A stretch of 64,000 nt of DNA. Source: Marisa cornuarietis (lineage: Eukaryota; Mollusca; Gastropoda; Architaenioglossa; Ampullariidae). The stretch lies in the NCBI GenBank assembly GCA_004794655.1, contig SMMW01000003.1, positions 19,052,501 to 19,116,500 on the forward strand. The letters are read 5' to 3'. The notes under the pieces were generated by a model, which was not told where the DNA came from, did no database searches, and saw nothing but the letters and a program-made list of their open reading frames with translations. Each line of letters starts with the position of its first letter. The stretch's first letter is position 1. This document shows, piece by piece, positions 23,837 to 35,513 of the stretch. The translations under genes and the position numbers were made by a program.

Positions 23837-24722
23837 TTGGCCTTGGCAAAGCCAACAACAGGGACCTCAGACTCCTAGAGTTTGCGCAGAGCCATCGAAT
23901 CACCTTAACCATCTTACATCCCCACAAGAAATCGAGGACGGCCACATGACACTCACCAGATGGAATAGTTCTTAATCAAATATACTTTATTCTGGTGCCT
24001 AAACGCTTTAAATCCAGCATCAACAAGGCCAAGACGAGGAGGTATCCAGGCGCTGACATAGCGACCATGACCTTGTCTTAACGAGCATAAAGTTGAAGCT
24101 GAAAGCAAAGCGCTTCTCAAACACCTCCCTAATTCGTTTTGGTTTTGAGGAGCTGCAAGACCCAAACGTTGCAGAGGTCTTCAAGACCACAGCTGGAAGT
24201 AAATTCGCAGTACTGAACTTGGTGGACTGTGATGTAGACATCCTCGCTGGAAACATCAAAGAGGTGCTAGTGCTACTATCAACAGCCCAGGAATTTTTTG
24301 TGGTCAAAGGAAGAAGAAACAACCCTAGGTCACGAACGACATTCTAGATATCTGGGACCAAAGGAAGGCTTTGAAGAGAGAAAGGAAAGCAAAGCTGAAG
24401 CAGCTTCCAAATAAAAAGTGAACTGTGCCGTCAAGAAAGGGATTAAGGCAGCTAGGAAAAACTGGATTGAGGGCCAATGCCAGACCATAGAGTAGGGAAT
24501 AACACGGGGTGACAGCAAAAAGGTCTACCAGATACTAAGGACGGTCAATACAAGACCTCCCTCATAGAAGACAGAAATGGCTACCTTCTTACATAAAGAA
24601 ATACTGTATTAACCTGTGGACTGAATATTGCAAAGACCTGTACAACTTCCAGCTGAAGACAAACACTAATATCCTTCAAAACAACCAAACTAGAACCAAT
24701 GAACCTGCAGACCTACCAGTCT
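23837..24722 (+). pseudogene. RTE-like LINE endonuclease and linker fragment
   Basis: Directly follows the Tc1 remnant. In mixed frames it reads GLGKANNRGLRLLEFAQSHR, ILHPHKKSRTATWH, DGIV then LVPKRFKSSINKAKTRRYPG, DLVLTSIKLKLKAKRF and, near 24620, LWTEYCKDLYNFQLKTN. This is the C-terminal part of the apurinic-type endonuclease plus the linker before reverse transcriptase. The reverse transcriptase itself is not present here. Confidence 0.8.
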
Positions 24723-25430
24723 GTCAGGGAAATGCACCCTGACATGTAAACAAAAGAGGAGTTTTCTCCCCTGGCGGGATGATGGCGGGAGAAAAAAGAT
24801 GGGAGAAGAAAATATGAGTGAGACAAGTGCGCAGAAGGGAATAAATGACTGTGTGGTTGGTACCTTTCGGTATATAACAGTTTTGTGAGGAGACTGCTAT
24901 GTGGAATCTGTGTGGAAAGCTGCTGAAACGTAACTTGTGGTGGGATATGATTTTAATCCATAAAATGTATTGGGAAGCGACTATGTGGTCTTTCGCTAAC
25001 TCTTGCCTGCTGTGTGGATTTGACATTTAACCTTCACTAGAAGCGACTTTGTGGTCTGTCAATAACTCTTAACTGCTATGTGAAGTTTTCGGTCATCCCT
25101 GGATACTTAGTAGCGACTGTGTGGCTTTTCGCTGACCCCTGACTGCTGTGTGGACCTTACCTGCTTATCAGAAGCGACGGTGTGGATTTTTCTTGTTGGC
25201 TGGACTTTTATTCGATTCGCGGTAAAGCAACTGTGTGTGGCTTTCATCGGATACCAGAGTGCTGTGTGTTAGTCTTAATTCTCTTCGTAACATATCCAAG
25301 GCATATGGGAGAATCTGGGCGGATGTTTAACTGCGTTTTTTTTTAAAACTAAGAGTTAGTACTTTTCTTTAATTTAGATGTTAACATGTATTGCATGTAC
25401 CATAGCCCAGGTGTAGGGAATCTAAACTAA
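24723..25430 (+). repeat. Degenerate tandem repeat of AGCGACTGTGTGG units
   Basis: Units starting AGCGAC or AGCAAC with TGTGTGG nearby occur at 24976, 25042, 25112, 25173 and 25226, spaced 53-70 bases, with a shared CTTTCGCTAACTC...CTGCTGTGTGGA body. It precedes the Tx1-like LINE. Whether it is that element's promoter region or an unrelated repeat is open. Confidence 0.55.
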
Positions 25431-26985
25431 CAGAGTTTAAACCAAACTATTTGTGAAAAAAACAATTTCCCAACGCTAAATGAAGATGAAAAGAATGATT
25501 TAGAATGTCTTATAACAGAAAAAGAAGCGCGCAGTGCTCTTAGAGACATGAAGAATGATAAAAACCCAGGAAATGATGGCTTCCCAGTAGAGTTATACAA
25601 ATTCTTTTGGAAAGACTTAGGTACATTCTTAATAAGATCATTAAACAAAGGCTTTGAAAGAGGTAGCTTGTCTGTAACACAGAGACAGGGCGTTTTAACT
25701 CTAATTCCTAAAGGAGACAAACCCAAACATCTGTTAAGAAACTGGCGCCCATTTTCCCTGTTAAATGTATCATATAAAATTGCCTCAGCATGCATAGCCC
25801 AAAGAATAAAGAGGATTATGCCATCTATTATTCATGAGGACCAGAGAGGTTTTATGCAGGGAAGGTCTACTGCTGATAATATTAGACTAGTATATGATAT
25901 ACTAAACTATACTCAAATACAGAAAAACTAGGGCTGCTACTGCTAGTAGACTTTGAGAAAGTCTTTGATTCCATTGCCCACTCATTCATCCAGAAAGCAC
26001 TTGGATTTTTTAACTTTAGACCAGATATTTTACGGTGGGTAAATGTGTTTTATAAGGATGCGGAATCTTGTCTTATGGTAAACAGCCGAGTCTCCCAACG
26101 TTTTAGCATAGAACGAAGATGTAGACAGGGGGATCCTCTTTCTCCATACATCTTCCTTATATGTGCAGAAATCCTGGCTATATCACTAAGAAATAAGATG
26201 GACATTAAAGGAATAGTGGTTGGTAACAAAACATTCGTTCTGACGCAATTTGCAGATGATATGTCATTGTTTCTTGATGGCTCTAAAGAATCTTTTGAAG
26301 CGACTGTATGTGAATTAGAAAAGTTTACACTTTGGTCAGGTCTAAATATAAATTTTGATAAAACTGCTGCGATATGGATTTGTATAAATAGAGGCTGTTT
26401 GACACGCTATATGACTCACTTAAAAATCCAGTGGAATCCTGAGACTTTTACCGTTCTTGGTATTACATTTTCTCTAAACCTTGATAGGCTGGTAAATATT
26501 AACTATGATAAGAGTTTCACTAGAATGCACAAGATTATGACAGAATGGAATGCAAGAGATCTTACACCCATAGGAAGGAATGTTGTATTTAAATCCCTTA
26601 TATTGTCTTTATTTACCTACCTATTTATTACCCTTCCTCATCTTGGCAAGAATATTCTTAACAGAATTAGTCAGTCAGCTTTTCAGTTTATTTGGAAGAA
26701 GAAAACTCATAAAATTAAGAAAACAACTGTAATCGGGAAATACTCAGAAGGAGGGCTAAAGGTAATGGATGTTCATGCTTTTCATGATGCACTCAAGCTT
26801 ATATGGATAAGAAAGATCTGAACATCAAATGCAAGTTGGAAGAGCCTGTAAAATTCAATTCATCCACATATCTCAACATTTCAGACATTTGCAGGATATT
26901 TTATGGAAAATATTACAGAAACAAACTTGTTTTGGAAAAATATATTTTCCATTTATGCAGACTTTTGCACTAGATTTACCCACTC
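25431..26985 (+). mobile_element. L1/Tx1-like LINE reverse transcriptase, two frames
   Basis: Reading starts in the linker (LNEDEKNDLECLITEKEARS), then NPGNDGFPVELYKFFW, the fingers LTLIPKGDKPKHLLRNWRPF and QRGFMQGRSTADNIRLVYDI. A frameshift at about 25925 is followed by LLLLVDFEKVFDSI (motif A, Asp kept), RQGDPLSPYIFLICAE, FADDMSLFLDG (catalytic) near 26250, a thumb with LGITFSLNLDRL and an end at QFIWKKKTHKIKK. A stop occurs at 26821, with further decay to 26985. One frameshift in about 1.4 kb suggests moderate age. The endonuclease is absent. Confidence 0.85.
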
Positions 26986-26986
26986 C

Positions 26987-27850
26987 TCATATTTCAGATG
27001 CATACAATAGCATAGGTATGACCTGTGCATCAAACAGTTTGAAAAATATTTTTGCAGAGTTGCATTTCAACTTATTCAAAGTGTTTACTATTTCGATGGT
27101 CCCTCGTTTGGCTCTTATCACCAAGTCACTCATGGCATTGCTAACACTAAGCATGGTAGAGAATCCCAACCCCAGGTATGTGTATGCATTGACTATTTCC
27201 AGTTTTTCCTTCCTGTACACCAACTGCTCTCTAGATGCTAGGTAGCCCCCTTTATGAAAGACAACTATCTTGGTTTTATCTAGGTTGACCTTCAGACGGA
27301 TTCGCTGAGCTGCCTGGTACAGGGTATTTAGCTGATTTTGCAGGCCAGTGACAGTGGTTGCAAAAAAGTGTCAAATCATCTGCAAACAGCAGGAGGAAAA
27401 GTTCCACCTGTTGCGGTGATAAGGAGACCCCGTGCTTTCCATTGGACAGTATATCCTGGGCTAAAGAGTTTGTGAATAATGAGAAGAGTATTGGGCTGAG
27501 CACACAGGCGCACAGCCCTGCTACAACCCCTACAAGCATGCAAAGAACTAGGACAAGCTAGAGTTGCTACCCCTGACACATGCTTTAACGCTATCATACA
27601 TGCTCTGAACGATAGTCCAACATTTACCTTGCAGCCCTAACTGTGCTAACACCTGCCATAGCATTGGTCTTTGGGCACTATCGTAGGCCTTCTGAAAGTC
27701 AATAAAGGCAACATAGAGTTTCCTGTTTAGGGCAAGCTGTTTCTCAACTGAGGCATGCAGTGTAAAAATATGATCTATAGTTGAATAGTTCCTACGGAAT
27801 CCAGCCTGTGCTTCCTCAATCATTTGCTCCAATGTTGTCCATATCTCGTT
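26987..27850 (-). mobile_element. Unassigned LINE reverse transcriptase fragment
   Basis: The minus strand from about 27840 reads EEAQAGFRRNYSTIDHIFTL and KLYVAFIDFQKAYDS (motif A), then in other frames GCVLSPILFSLF, LFLLLFADDLTLF (catalytic) near 27390, and KLEIVNAYTYLGLGF ending QVIPMLLYASEI. The clade cannot be fixed by eye. The C-terminal half is missing here, but a copy of it sits at 19283-19955. Confidence 0.8.
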
Positions 27851-27903
27851 CTTGTCCCAAGTGCTAAAAGCACGCTCTTTACGAGCGTGAGTATGCGCTA
27901 TAC

Positions 27904-28952
27904 CAGGGGTGGGCAAACTTTTTCGTTGCGAGGGCCGCATTACTGGGTCATGACTAGTCCGAGGGCCGCACCTTGTAATTGAATACAAAAACGACGTAAA
28001 ATCGCCAAATTGTAAACAAACGCATTTGAGCACATGAAATATGTAACACTGTAGGAATAAATATAAAACCAGAATGAACAATTAAACACACACAATTTAA
28101 TGAGAAAAATGTTTTTGACTACAATTTTGCTGAACAATTCTTTTAAAATTTGGCTCAAAATTACTGGTAGATACTCTCATAACTGACTGCAAGTTTGCAT
28201 CTGAAAGCAATGCCCTGTTCTTTGACTTGTTTACATTCATGCAGGAAAAACTTTGCTCACAGATGTAACTTGAACCAAATATTGAAAATAGCTGGGCAGC
28301 AAATACTCTTAAACAAGGAAATGATTTGTTGGAGATGCACTTTAAAACTCAACCAGCGACAGGGAATAAAAACTTTCCTTCAATGCATGATCGTGACCAG
28401 ACGTCCCTATTTAGGTGGGGCAATCCCGCTTTTGACCGCGTGTCCCGCCTGCTCATGAAATGTCCCGGCGGGATGCACAATTAATGTCCCGCTTTCATGT
28501 AAAACGTCGCTTAATGTTTGTATTAAAAAATCTGATTACCGTACATTGATTGGCATCCGTGCCTTTGGTTTTGGCTTTTGCTTATCACCGTTTGATTAAT
28601 AATTTCAAATTTGTCTCTTAGTTTACTACCCCTTCCGCACCCTCACCCCACCCCCACCCCGCTTTTCGCTCCATAAACGTCTGGTCACCTTACCTAACGG
28701 TGCGTTTACAGCCCCCCTCCCGCACTGTCTGCTCATGACCTTCCTAAGTGGGTCAGGCCGCTTTGTAACTCACGTGTAACAAAGGGTCCACTGGCTACCG
28801 GCGAGACAGTTCAAGGCCGGCCATTACGTACGCAGCAGGCGTGGGGAGGAACTAAGCGTAACTTTTTTTTCGGTAATATTTTTCTTGTGTTGACAAAGGG
28901 CTTCTGCGGGCCGCAGAAAACCACTTGGCGGGCCGCTATTTGCCCACCCCTG
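27904..28952. mobile_element. Non-autonomous hAT-like element
   Basis: Terminal inverted repeats CAGGGGTGGGCAAA and TTTGCCCACCCCTG, with GGGCCGCA words just inside both ends, as in many hAT elements. The flanking octamers CGCTATAC and CGATATAT agree at 6 of 8 positions, fitting a worn 8-bp duplication. Short minus-strand frames inside are unrecognised, so transposase is absent or very decayed. Confidence 0.8.
28393..28688. mobile_element. Inverted-repeat MITE nested in the hAT element
   Basis: Starts GTGACCAGACGT and ends ACGTCTGGTCAC. The interior has several TCCCG/CGGGA words. The same terminus (GGTGACCAGACGTTTCGG) appears alone at 48489. No target duplication is clear. Confidence 0.6.
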
Positions 28953-28990
28953 CGATATATACACATCATGCAATTATTATTATTATTATT

Positions 28991-30411
28991 GTATATTTAG
29001 GCGGGTAAGATATTCAGTAATGACAGTTACTGACCCCTTCAAGCACTTGCACTCCTTCGCAGCGCTTTCTATATCATTTTTCTGGAGTTAAACTTTACTA
29101 TCAATGGTCTTGGTCTGCCCTTCTGAGTTTTCCCTACTCGATGCAGAGCTGAGTTTGTTGGTGTCAGTGTCTGAGAAGCAGAGGCTATATACTATACTAC
29201 AAGAATCTCCTTTTGCGGGGCCCCCTCAGGCGGTCAGTTGCCAGTTGCTGAAAAGCCGAGAGTAGAGCTGATGGGTAAAAAAAAAAAAAAATTCAGTCCA
29301 CATTCCTCGCTTGTTTCATTTCTATGATGATGTGGAAGTCCGTGTATCCTCACATAATGTTCGTGTATCCTTACAAAATCTTCGAGAGTATTGTGTCAGA
29401 TTTATCTCTTCCTTTCGCTCGTTTGTAATGGAGGTTAGACCAGTAATTTCTTCTTTCAGTTCTTTGATTTGTAGTTGAAGGCCTGCTACCGTCTTTCTAG
29501 ATCGTCATATTCTTTTTATGTTGAAAAAACGCTTGTCATCAACTCCTTTTTGTTGTTTCTATGCTTTGTAGGTGAGCGATGTGCAACACATTGGTTGTTA
29601 CTAGGTTTTTTTTAATTGCCTGATAATTTTATTTTACCTTTCTTTTGTTCAGGGATAGGATGCTGACGGACATGTTTTCTCTCCCTTTTCTTTTTTCTTT
29701 TGATGATTGCCGCTAACGAAGGACCCCGTTCGAACGACTATTTTTTTTTATTACAAACACAATTTAGCGCCATCGGTTGCTTTGGAATTGACAGATTCCT
29801 TTAAATCGGGCCTACAGATCATTGCAAGGGCAACGTGATGTAATCACGTGACACACGTGTGGTCGGACGTGGTGGGGTTCTGGAAGGTTTGATTGGGTAG
29901 ACGATATAAGCAGCTGGAGATGGGGGTTAGACGTTTTGCTTTTCTGATAGTATCAATTGGATTACATATGGTGGCCGACAAAGTGTGTGTTCTTTTTACT
30001 ATGCCTAAGACAAAATTCTCGAATTTTAAAGAATTACATCCGTCCTATACTTCGGAGGGATTAAACAAGCTCGACTGGCCCACCCTTGTGTAACGACGTA
30101 ATGGCGACGTATGGGTTACAGATGTAATAAAGCGTGAGCCCTGAATTGATACTTACTGTTTATAAATAAATACTACATCACCAGCTCTGAAGTAATTGAA
30201 CTTAAATATAGAAATTACTAGCATTTTATTTGAACTGTAAGTTTGAACGATGGATTTGGCTTCATCTCAAGATCTAAGTCTGAACAAGGCAAGATTCAGT
30301 TTAAACTTTAAATTTCGGCTTAATTCAACGTGAGTTCAGCACTGTTTCAAAACTTACATTAACACAAAAGCTACACATTCTCCTTATGTTTCGCTCTCAT
30401 ACATTTACACA
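28991..30411. other. Intergenic, no gene recognised
   Basis: Contains an A-run at 29278. A 66-codon frame at 29893-30093 has no family resemblance. The GATATAAGC and AATAAAGCGTGAG words around it could fit a solo LTR, but no pair was found. Confidence 0.3.
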
Positions 30412-30485
30412 TGCGCCACGCGCGCGCGCACAAACCCGCACACACGCACGCACGCGCGCGCGCGCACACACACACACACACACAC
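30412..30485. repeat. CA/CG dinucleotide microsatellite
   Basis: Alternating purine-pyrimidine tract: GCGCGCGC blocks followed by CACACACACA to 30485. The open frames over it are artefacts. Confidence 0.9.
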
Positions 30486-31084
30486 AGACAGAGAAGAAAG
30501 ACCAACTGAAATTTATTTTTCTGTGCAGTGTCAAATTTTGCTTTATTTTGCTTAAACCACTCTTAACTGGTAAATCTTGCATGATGTCTTGCTCCTAAGC
30601 AGGCGACACACCGTCGGACACCTACACAGATAAATTACGGACACCCTTTTATATTGTACAACATGTTTCTGACTACAATGCAATTTTGGTTAGCTAAATG
30701 TACATTGTACAAGAAATGCTACTTGTTTAAATAAAGTACTGTAACTGCTAATGAAGTCCTTATATTGCCTAGTTTGGTCTTCTTCTGTAATAACAACATG
30801 GATGTTGGTATCTACTCATCTCTGTTTTTTTTAACACAAGTTTGTTTCGTAATTTTTACGCCCAAAAGCCCTTTTTTGGTTCTTATTTTGAAGTTAGTAG
30901 TGCGGAAGGCTGCCTTCTTTGTGCTAGCAGCTTCCTTCTGGATTTCATTGCTGGAAGTCATGCAATAGAAAGAACGTTAGGTTGACATCTACACACAATA
31001 GCGAAAAAAATCCTGTCTCAGTTTCTGTAAAATCCCCACCCCCACCTTTTTTTTTAAAAAAAAAAAAAGAGTCAGGAACGTTAC
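30486..31084. other. Intergenic, no gene seen
   Basis: Poly-T/poly-A run at 31048-31070. No gene or element recognised. Confidence 0.4.
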
Positions 31085-31420
31085 CTGTAGGACCGAATCA
31101 TTGCGTTCTGTTTGGCCCTTTACTCTTAGATCAGTCCTAACTGGGGGGGCCCTGTCGAGAGAATTTGTCCAGCTCCCAACGGGCCGCCGATTTTGTATTG
31201 CTGCATGCAGGACCAACAGACTAAGGCTGTCTTTTGTTGTTTGCTGTTTGGGCCGTGCGTCCTTTGAATGGTGCTGAGTGCGAATGAATGAAACATGAAT
31301 GTGAGAGTCTGTTTGGTGCATGTGAATGTGTTATGATGTGTTATGATGATTTTTTATGTCTGGTTATCGAGCTGCCCCAAAATTGCCTTCCGGGACAAAT
31401 AAAGTTTATCTTATCGTAGA
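31085..31420 (+). mobile_element. 3' untranslated end of a CR1/Rex-like LINE
   Basis: Shares with 42960-43280, in order, a GAATG...GCGAATGAATG stretch, ATGAATGTGAGAGTCT, ATCGAGCTGCC, CCGGGACAAATAAAG and TCTTAT. Coding sequence is absent from this copy. Confidence 0.6.
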
Positions 31421-31837
31421 GTCGTTGAAGCACAGGGTTATACCAACTCCTTAATATTCGTAACCGTATTAGCAAACAGGTACGTCTCTTGCCTCTATGA
31501 GGCTCGTAAGGTTTGATGTGAGCGAGAGTGACTTGCACTTACAGTAAACAAACAGGATCAATACTAAGCGGCTGTGTGCGATCAGTGAGACAGCATCGTA
31601 TTTTTTGGGCATTTAAAAACTGTTTTCCCAAGTTTTTTTTCGGTGAAAAATACATGGTCCATAGTCTGTGGAACAATCTACTTAAAGTGACATTGTTTTG
31701 CTGGGTAAGAAATCTACACAACTTACTAAAAGTCCCTAAACTGTAACAGTTGTAATTCGCTTACATAGTTACTGAAAGTCAATGGTGCTAACTCAAAGAA
31801 TACAGTCTCAATACCTTCAAGACTTTATATGTAGGTT

Positions 31838-32730
31838 AAAAAGAGCAAAGTTATGATCAATGGCAACGGGAAAGCAGAGATCTATATGAACGGGGTACAG
31901 CTCAAAAAGGTAAGCACCTTCCAATACTTGGGAGCCACTCTCTACGAGGACGGCAGCTCAACGTCAGATATCCGCATCAGGATCGCAACAGCAGCAATGG
32001 CTAGGCTAGATAGGATCTGGTATAGCCATAAGATAAGGTTCACTACCAAGTTCAAGCTGTACAAATCCCTGGTAGTGCCGATCCTGCTCTACGGATGCGA
32101 CACGTGGAGTCTGAAATGGGAAGGAAAATCCAGGCATTTGAGAACAAGTACCCTAGGAGGTTACTCCGGATCTCATACAAAGAACATAAAACCAACGACT
32201 TTGTACGAAACAAGATTGCCACACTCGTAGGACACCAGGAAGCTCTACTATCAACAGTCAAGCGACATAAACTGGTCTTCTTTGGCCATGTGACACGGCA
32301 CGACACCTTGTCGAAGACTATCCTTCAAGGCACCTTGGAGGGTGGCCGACGCCGCGGTGGCCAGAGGAAGAACTGGCTTACGAACGTTAAAGACTGGACT
32401 GGTCGTCCTGTACAGGACCTGCTCACTATCGCCCAGAATAAGCAAGAGTGGCGGGCCCTGTCAGCTGTCGCGTCTATCCATGTGCTCCACCCAACCCAAA
32501 GTGGCAGGCAAGGGACAACCAGGGCCGGCTTTAGGCATAGGCCTCCTAGGGCCTCCGATTGGTGGGGGCCTCGCACAAGACTAAAAAAAAGTTGCGAAAC
32601 TTGCATCAAATCTCAAACATAACAGAGTTCGGTGTTTATTTTTTATTTCTCTATGTTCATTTGGGGCCACCAAATTCACTTCGCCTAGGGCCTCCAATTA
32701 CATAATGCCGGCCCTGGGACGACTGACTGA
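31838..32730 (+). mobile_element. RTE-like LINE C-terminal fragment, 5'-truncated
   Basis: Reads STFQYLGATLYEDGSSTSDI, then KSLVVPILLYGCDTW. After a frameshift near 32108 it continues RRLLRISYKEHKTNDFVRNK and KLVFFGHVTRHDTLSK, ending GGRRRGGQRKNWLTNVKDWT. The YLG, YGC.TW and GHV.R words are the standard order after the RTE catalytic site. The tail GACGACTGACTGACTGACTG is interrupted by a hAT MITE. Confidence 0.85.
32520..32715. mobile_element. 196-bp hAT MITE inside the RTE tail
   Basis: Ends CAGGGCCGGC and GCCGGCCCT are inverted, with CTAGGGCCTCC words inside both. Flanks GGGACAAC (32512-32519) and GGGACGAC (32716-32723) form an 8-bp duplication with one change. Confidence 0.85.
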
Positions 32731-33676
32731 CTGACTGATGTAGGTTGGTCAAAATATTGGTCATGTACACTAGCTATATGTGGCTGCTATATAATAGCAA
32801 TAACAGTCGAATAAAGACATATCCCAGCCTGCAAAAAGTGCGGTGAGGGTTAGAGTTCCCTCAAGGGAAGAGAACCGAACACTCGGAGTACGTGTTACGC
32901 GATCCTAAAATGACAGAATTTGAGATAGGGCATGACCCGGGTGTTGGACTTTTACTCCGCAAACCCGCTGCGGCGCTCAAATTCGCTGACCAGTTGAAAT
33001 GTGTATTGTTGCATAAACTTTCCCCCCACTGTTTCTCCGCGTGTAACTGCTACAAAGGGTTAGACCGGTTCTATTCGCTTTGACCTTCGCACGGATTAAT
33101 TCGTACTGCACGTCTATCTCGAAGTGAAACATCGCCGATCTGTGAAGTGAGTCTGAATAAAGTTGAGTGAAAGATGCCATAAAACAACTATTATAACAGT
33201 GGATAGTCATAAATAGATAATTTTTGATCGTATATGAATATTGTACTGGTTTTTGTGTAATATTTAACTTTTTGTGATCTGTCGGTCTTCACTGTAGCGT
33301 GCTTTCGCTTGCAACATAGGCTCGCTTTTGCATGATGCTGTCTTGTATACGTTCTGTAAATAATTTAAAGGAAAAGCCGAGTGCAACATTTTTTCTTTAT
33401 GATCAAGCTAAGTTTATTTTAAAACAATAATTCCCAAAATATGAGTACATAATTATGCTTAATTTTAACGATATACATCGGCATTCTCACCTGCCACTAG
33501 GAAAGCAGAAGAAAATTACTCTCCTATGCTGGAGAGTTCTCTTACGCGCCTCTAGTATTTGTAACAGCAAGTATTGCTTAGTTAAAGAAATCTATGCATG
33601 TCTTGGAGTCAAAAGAAGCAACATCGCTCAGGTTCTCGTGTTCAAGAAGCGATTTTTTATTACTTTTTTTTTTTGC
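32731..33676. other. Intergenic, no gene recognised
   Basis: Nothing recognised. A CpG-bearing stretch lies at 32880-33130. Confidence 0.35.
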
Positions 33677-33795
33677 TCAGCAAATGAAACGGCTGATATT
33701 GGAATACAGCCCTACAGATCTGAACTTAATTTAGAAGCTTGGACTGAAGTTAACAAAAAATTAAAAGGTTCAAGCTGAATTGACTCTACAGACTG
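33677..33795 (+). other. Candidate exon of an unknown plus-strand gene
   Basis: A long T-run then GCTCAG acceptor ends at 33676, and an ACTG/GTAAGTAG donor follows 33795. In one frame it encodes NETADIGIQPYRSELNLEAW then TEVNKKLKGSS and stops at 33777. It could be the last coding exon with a spliced 3' UTR. No other exon of such a gene was found. Confidence 0.3.
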
Positions 33796-34995
33796 GTAAG
33801 TAGATCATTTCCAGATCAAAATTTAATGGGCAGCAGTCAGGGAGATTGCAGTCTACGTTGTATTATTATTGATTCTCTGTTACTAAATGGAGGCATTTGA
33901 GTTGATTCTTCCACGTGTATTATTGTTAATAAAGTATAGACACATTAGAATGTGCATTTGTCTAAGATAAATTCGTTTATTTTTGTATTTGATAGTTAAT
34001 TTAAAGCATTGCATTTTTATTTTATATTTACAACTGACTGCTGGTAATGACTTTTTATCATTAGAAATATAACAATAATTTGAAAAATATTTATCAATGT
34101 ACAAATTTATTTCCTCCTCATTTAGCTGCATGCAAAATTTACTATTTACGTACTGATACTCGCACGTGCTCCTCATGCGTTTATCACTCTCAATTCATTT
34201 TTCAGCTGTTTGGAGCAGCACATCAATAGGGCCTTCACAGTCAGTTGTTTTTAGCATTGTGTAGTTGTTTTTAACAGTTCATGCTTTTGTATAGTTGGCA
34301 ATGCTGTAGGAAGATCTCTTCCTTTTATGGAAAATCCAAGACTTGCTTGTACTGTTATAAGTGACTGGATAACAATCGAATTTAAAATGTTTTGAGTATG
34401 TTGTGGAGATGAAGTTCGCATGGCACCTTTGAACAAAAAGAGATTCAGTCTGTGTACACAGATCTCCAAACAAAGTTAATCCCTGGCGTTTGCTGCCGCT
34501 ATCTTTACGATTTCCGAAATGAGTACAAATTAACTCCGTCTGAGTGTCGAAGAGAACATTCAGCAACAGAACATTGTGTCCTTGTCTGTTTTCTATTACC
34601 GAGGATTGCATCTTTTCTCTTTGAATTCAGCTCATGCAGATGACACTATTTTTAGAAATAGTTCCCTTTCGTCACTTCCTGTTTTTTCGACAAATCCAGG
34701 TGTGCTTAAGAGAAAAATATTAATATAAAAATTTTCGTGCCTTTTTGTCATAAAATACCACCGGATTATGTTTTTGTGATACTTTAGTGCTCTATTTCCA
34801 GCGATTTTTGCTGAGCAGTCGGGTTAGCCTTAAAACTGTTTTATTGTTTAACCATATACTTTTTGCTGTAAATAATTAAATTGTTTAATCACGTGTCTTG
34901 CCTACTCATTGCACGTATTTAGTTACAAAGATCGAGTGTAAGAGCATGCGTGGAATTGAAGGTGTGGAAACGATGAGATTTTGAAAAGCTGTTAA
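33796..34995. other. Intergenic, no gene recognised
   Basis: Minus-strand frames at 34251-34611 are open for about 70-110 codons but unlike any family I know. Confidence 0.3.
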
Positions 34996-35254
34996 CCCTC
35001 TTAGGGCGACTAAAAATATTTCTATGCTCAAAAACATGGGCTTAAAATTTATGATTTTGAAGACGATAGCGAAACTGCTGAGCCACGCTCGTGGAGCACG
35101 AGCCACGTTAGTGAGTGTATCGTGGTCTGCTGGTAAGGCAACAATTGTTGCCCATCGTGCAAAGAGAGAATCACGATCGTGGAGCAGAGCCACAATAGTG
35201 GCCCATCGTCTTCTGCCGGCAGAGCCTATAAAAAGGCCCATCGCCCTAAAAGGG
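34996..35254. mobile_element. Possible piggyBac-like MITE
   Basis: Begins CCCTCTTAGGGCGA right after TTAA and ends TCGCCCTAAAAGGG. TTAA is the piggyBac target, but the right side has CTAC, so the assignment is tentative. Inside are imperfect repeats of GAGCCACG and GCCCATCGT. Confidence 0.45.
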
Positions 35255-35322
35255 CTACATGCTTTGCATGGTGTTCCAGCATGTGTACTAGTGGTGGTAA
35301 AGGTATGTAAGACTGGGTGAGG

Positions 35323-35513
35323 GTTGCAAGCGGAGCATTGAAAGTTTAGATGGGGCATACAAACGGGACTTTGACGGGAAATGACAGTTGCCAGCGGGGA
35401 TTTGAACGGTTGGATGCGGCCTACATAGGGTCTTTGACGGGAAATGATGGTTGCAGCCGGCAGTTAGAAGGTTTAGAGGCGGCCTTCATACGGGATTTTG
35501 ACGGAAGATGACG
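35323..35513. repeat. 64-bp minisatellite, three copies
   Basis: Units begin GTTGC[AC]AGC at 35323, 35387 and 35450, with a fourth partial start at 35514. Each carries TTTGACGG and a GGC.TACA-like word. Period 63-64. Confidence 0.75.

Larger units (their letters stand above)
27860..28990 (+). mobile_element. L2-like LINE 3' tail split by a hAT element
   Basis: AAGTGCTAAAAGCACGCTCT and GAGTATGCGCTATA at 27860-27902 continue after the insert as TATACACATC...CAATTATTATTATT at 28956-28990, matching the 3' end of the intact LINE at 10300-10381. Confidence 0.65.

Noticed and set aside
27548..28081. 177-codon minus-strand frame taken as one protein
   Set aside because: Only its C-terminal part is LINE reverse transcriptase; the N-terminal part runs through the hAT element end.
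29893..30190. Possible solo LTR with TATA-like and AATAAA words
   Set aside because: No second copy, no TG...CA boundaries and no target duplication could be found.
30386..30598. Histidine/threonine/arginine-rich open frame over the CA/CG tract
   Set aside because: Low-complexity product of a dinucleotide repeat on both strands.
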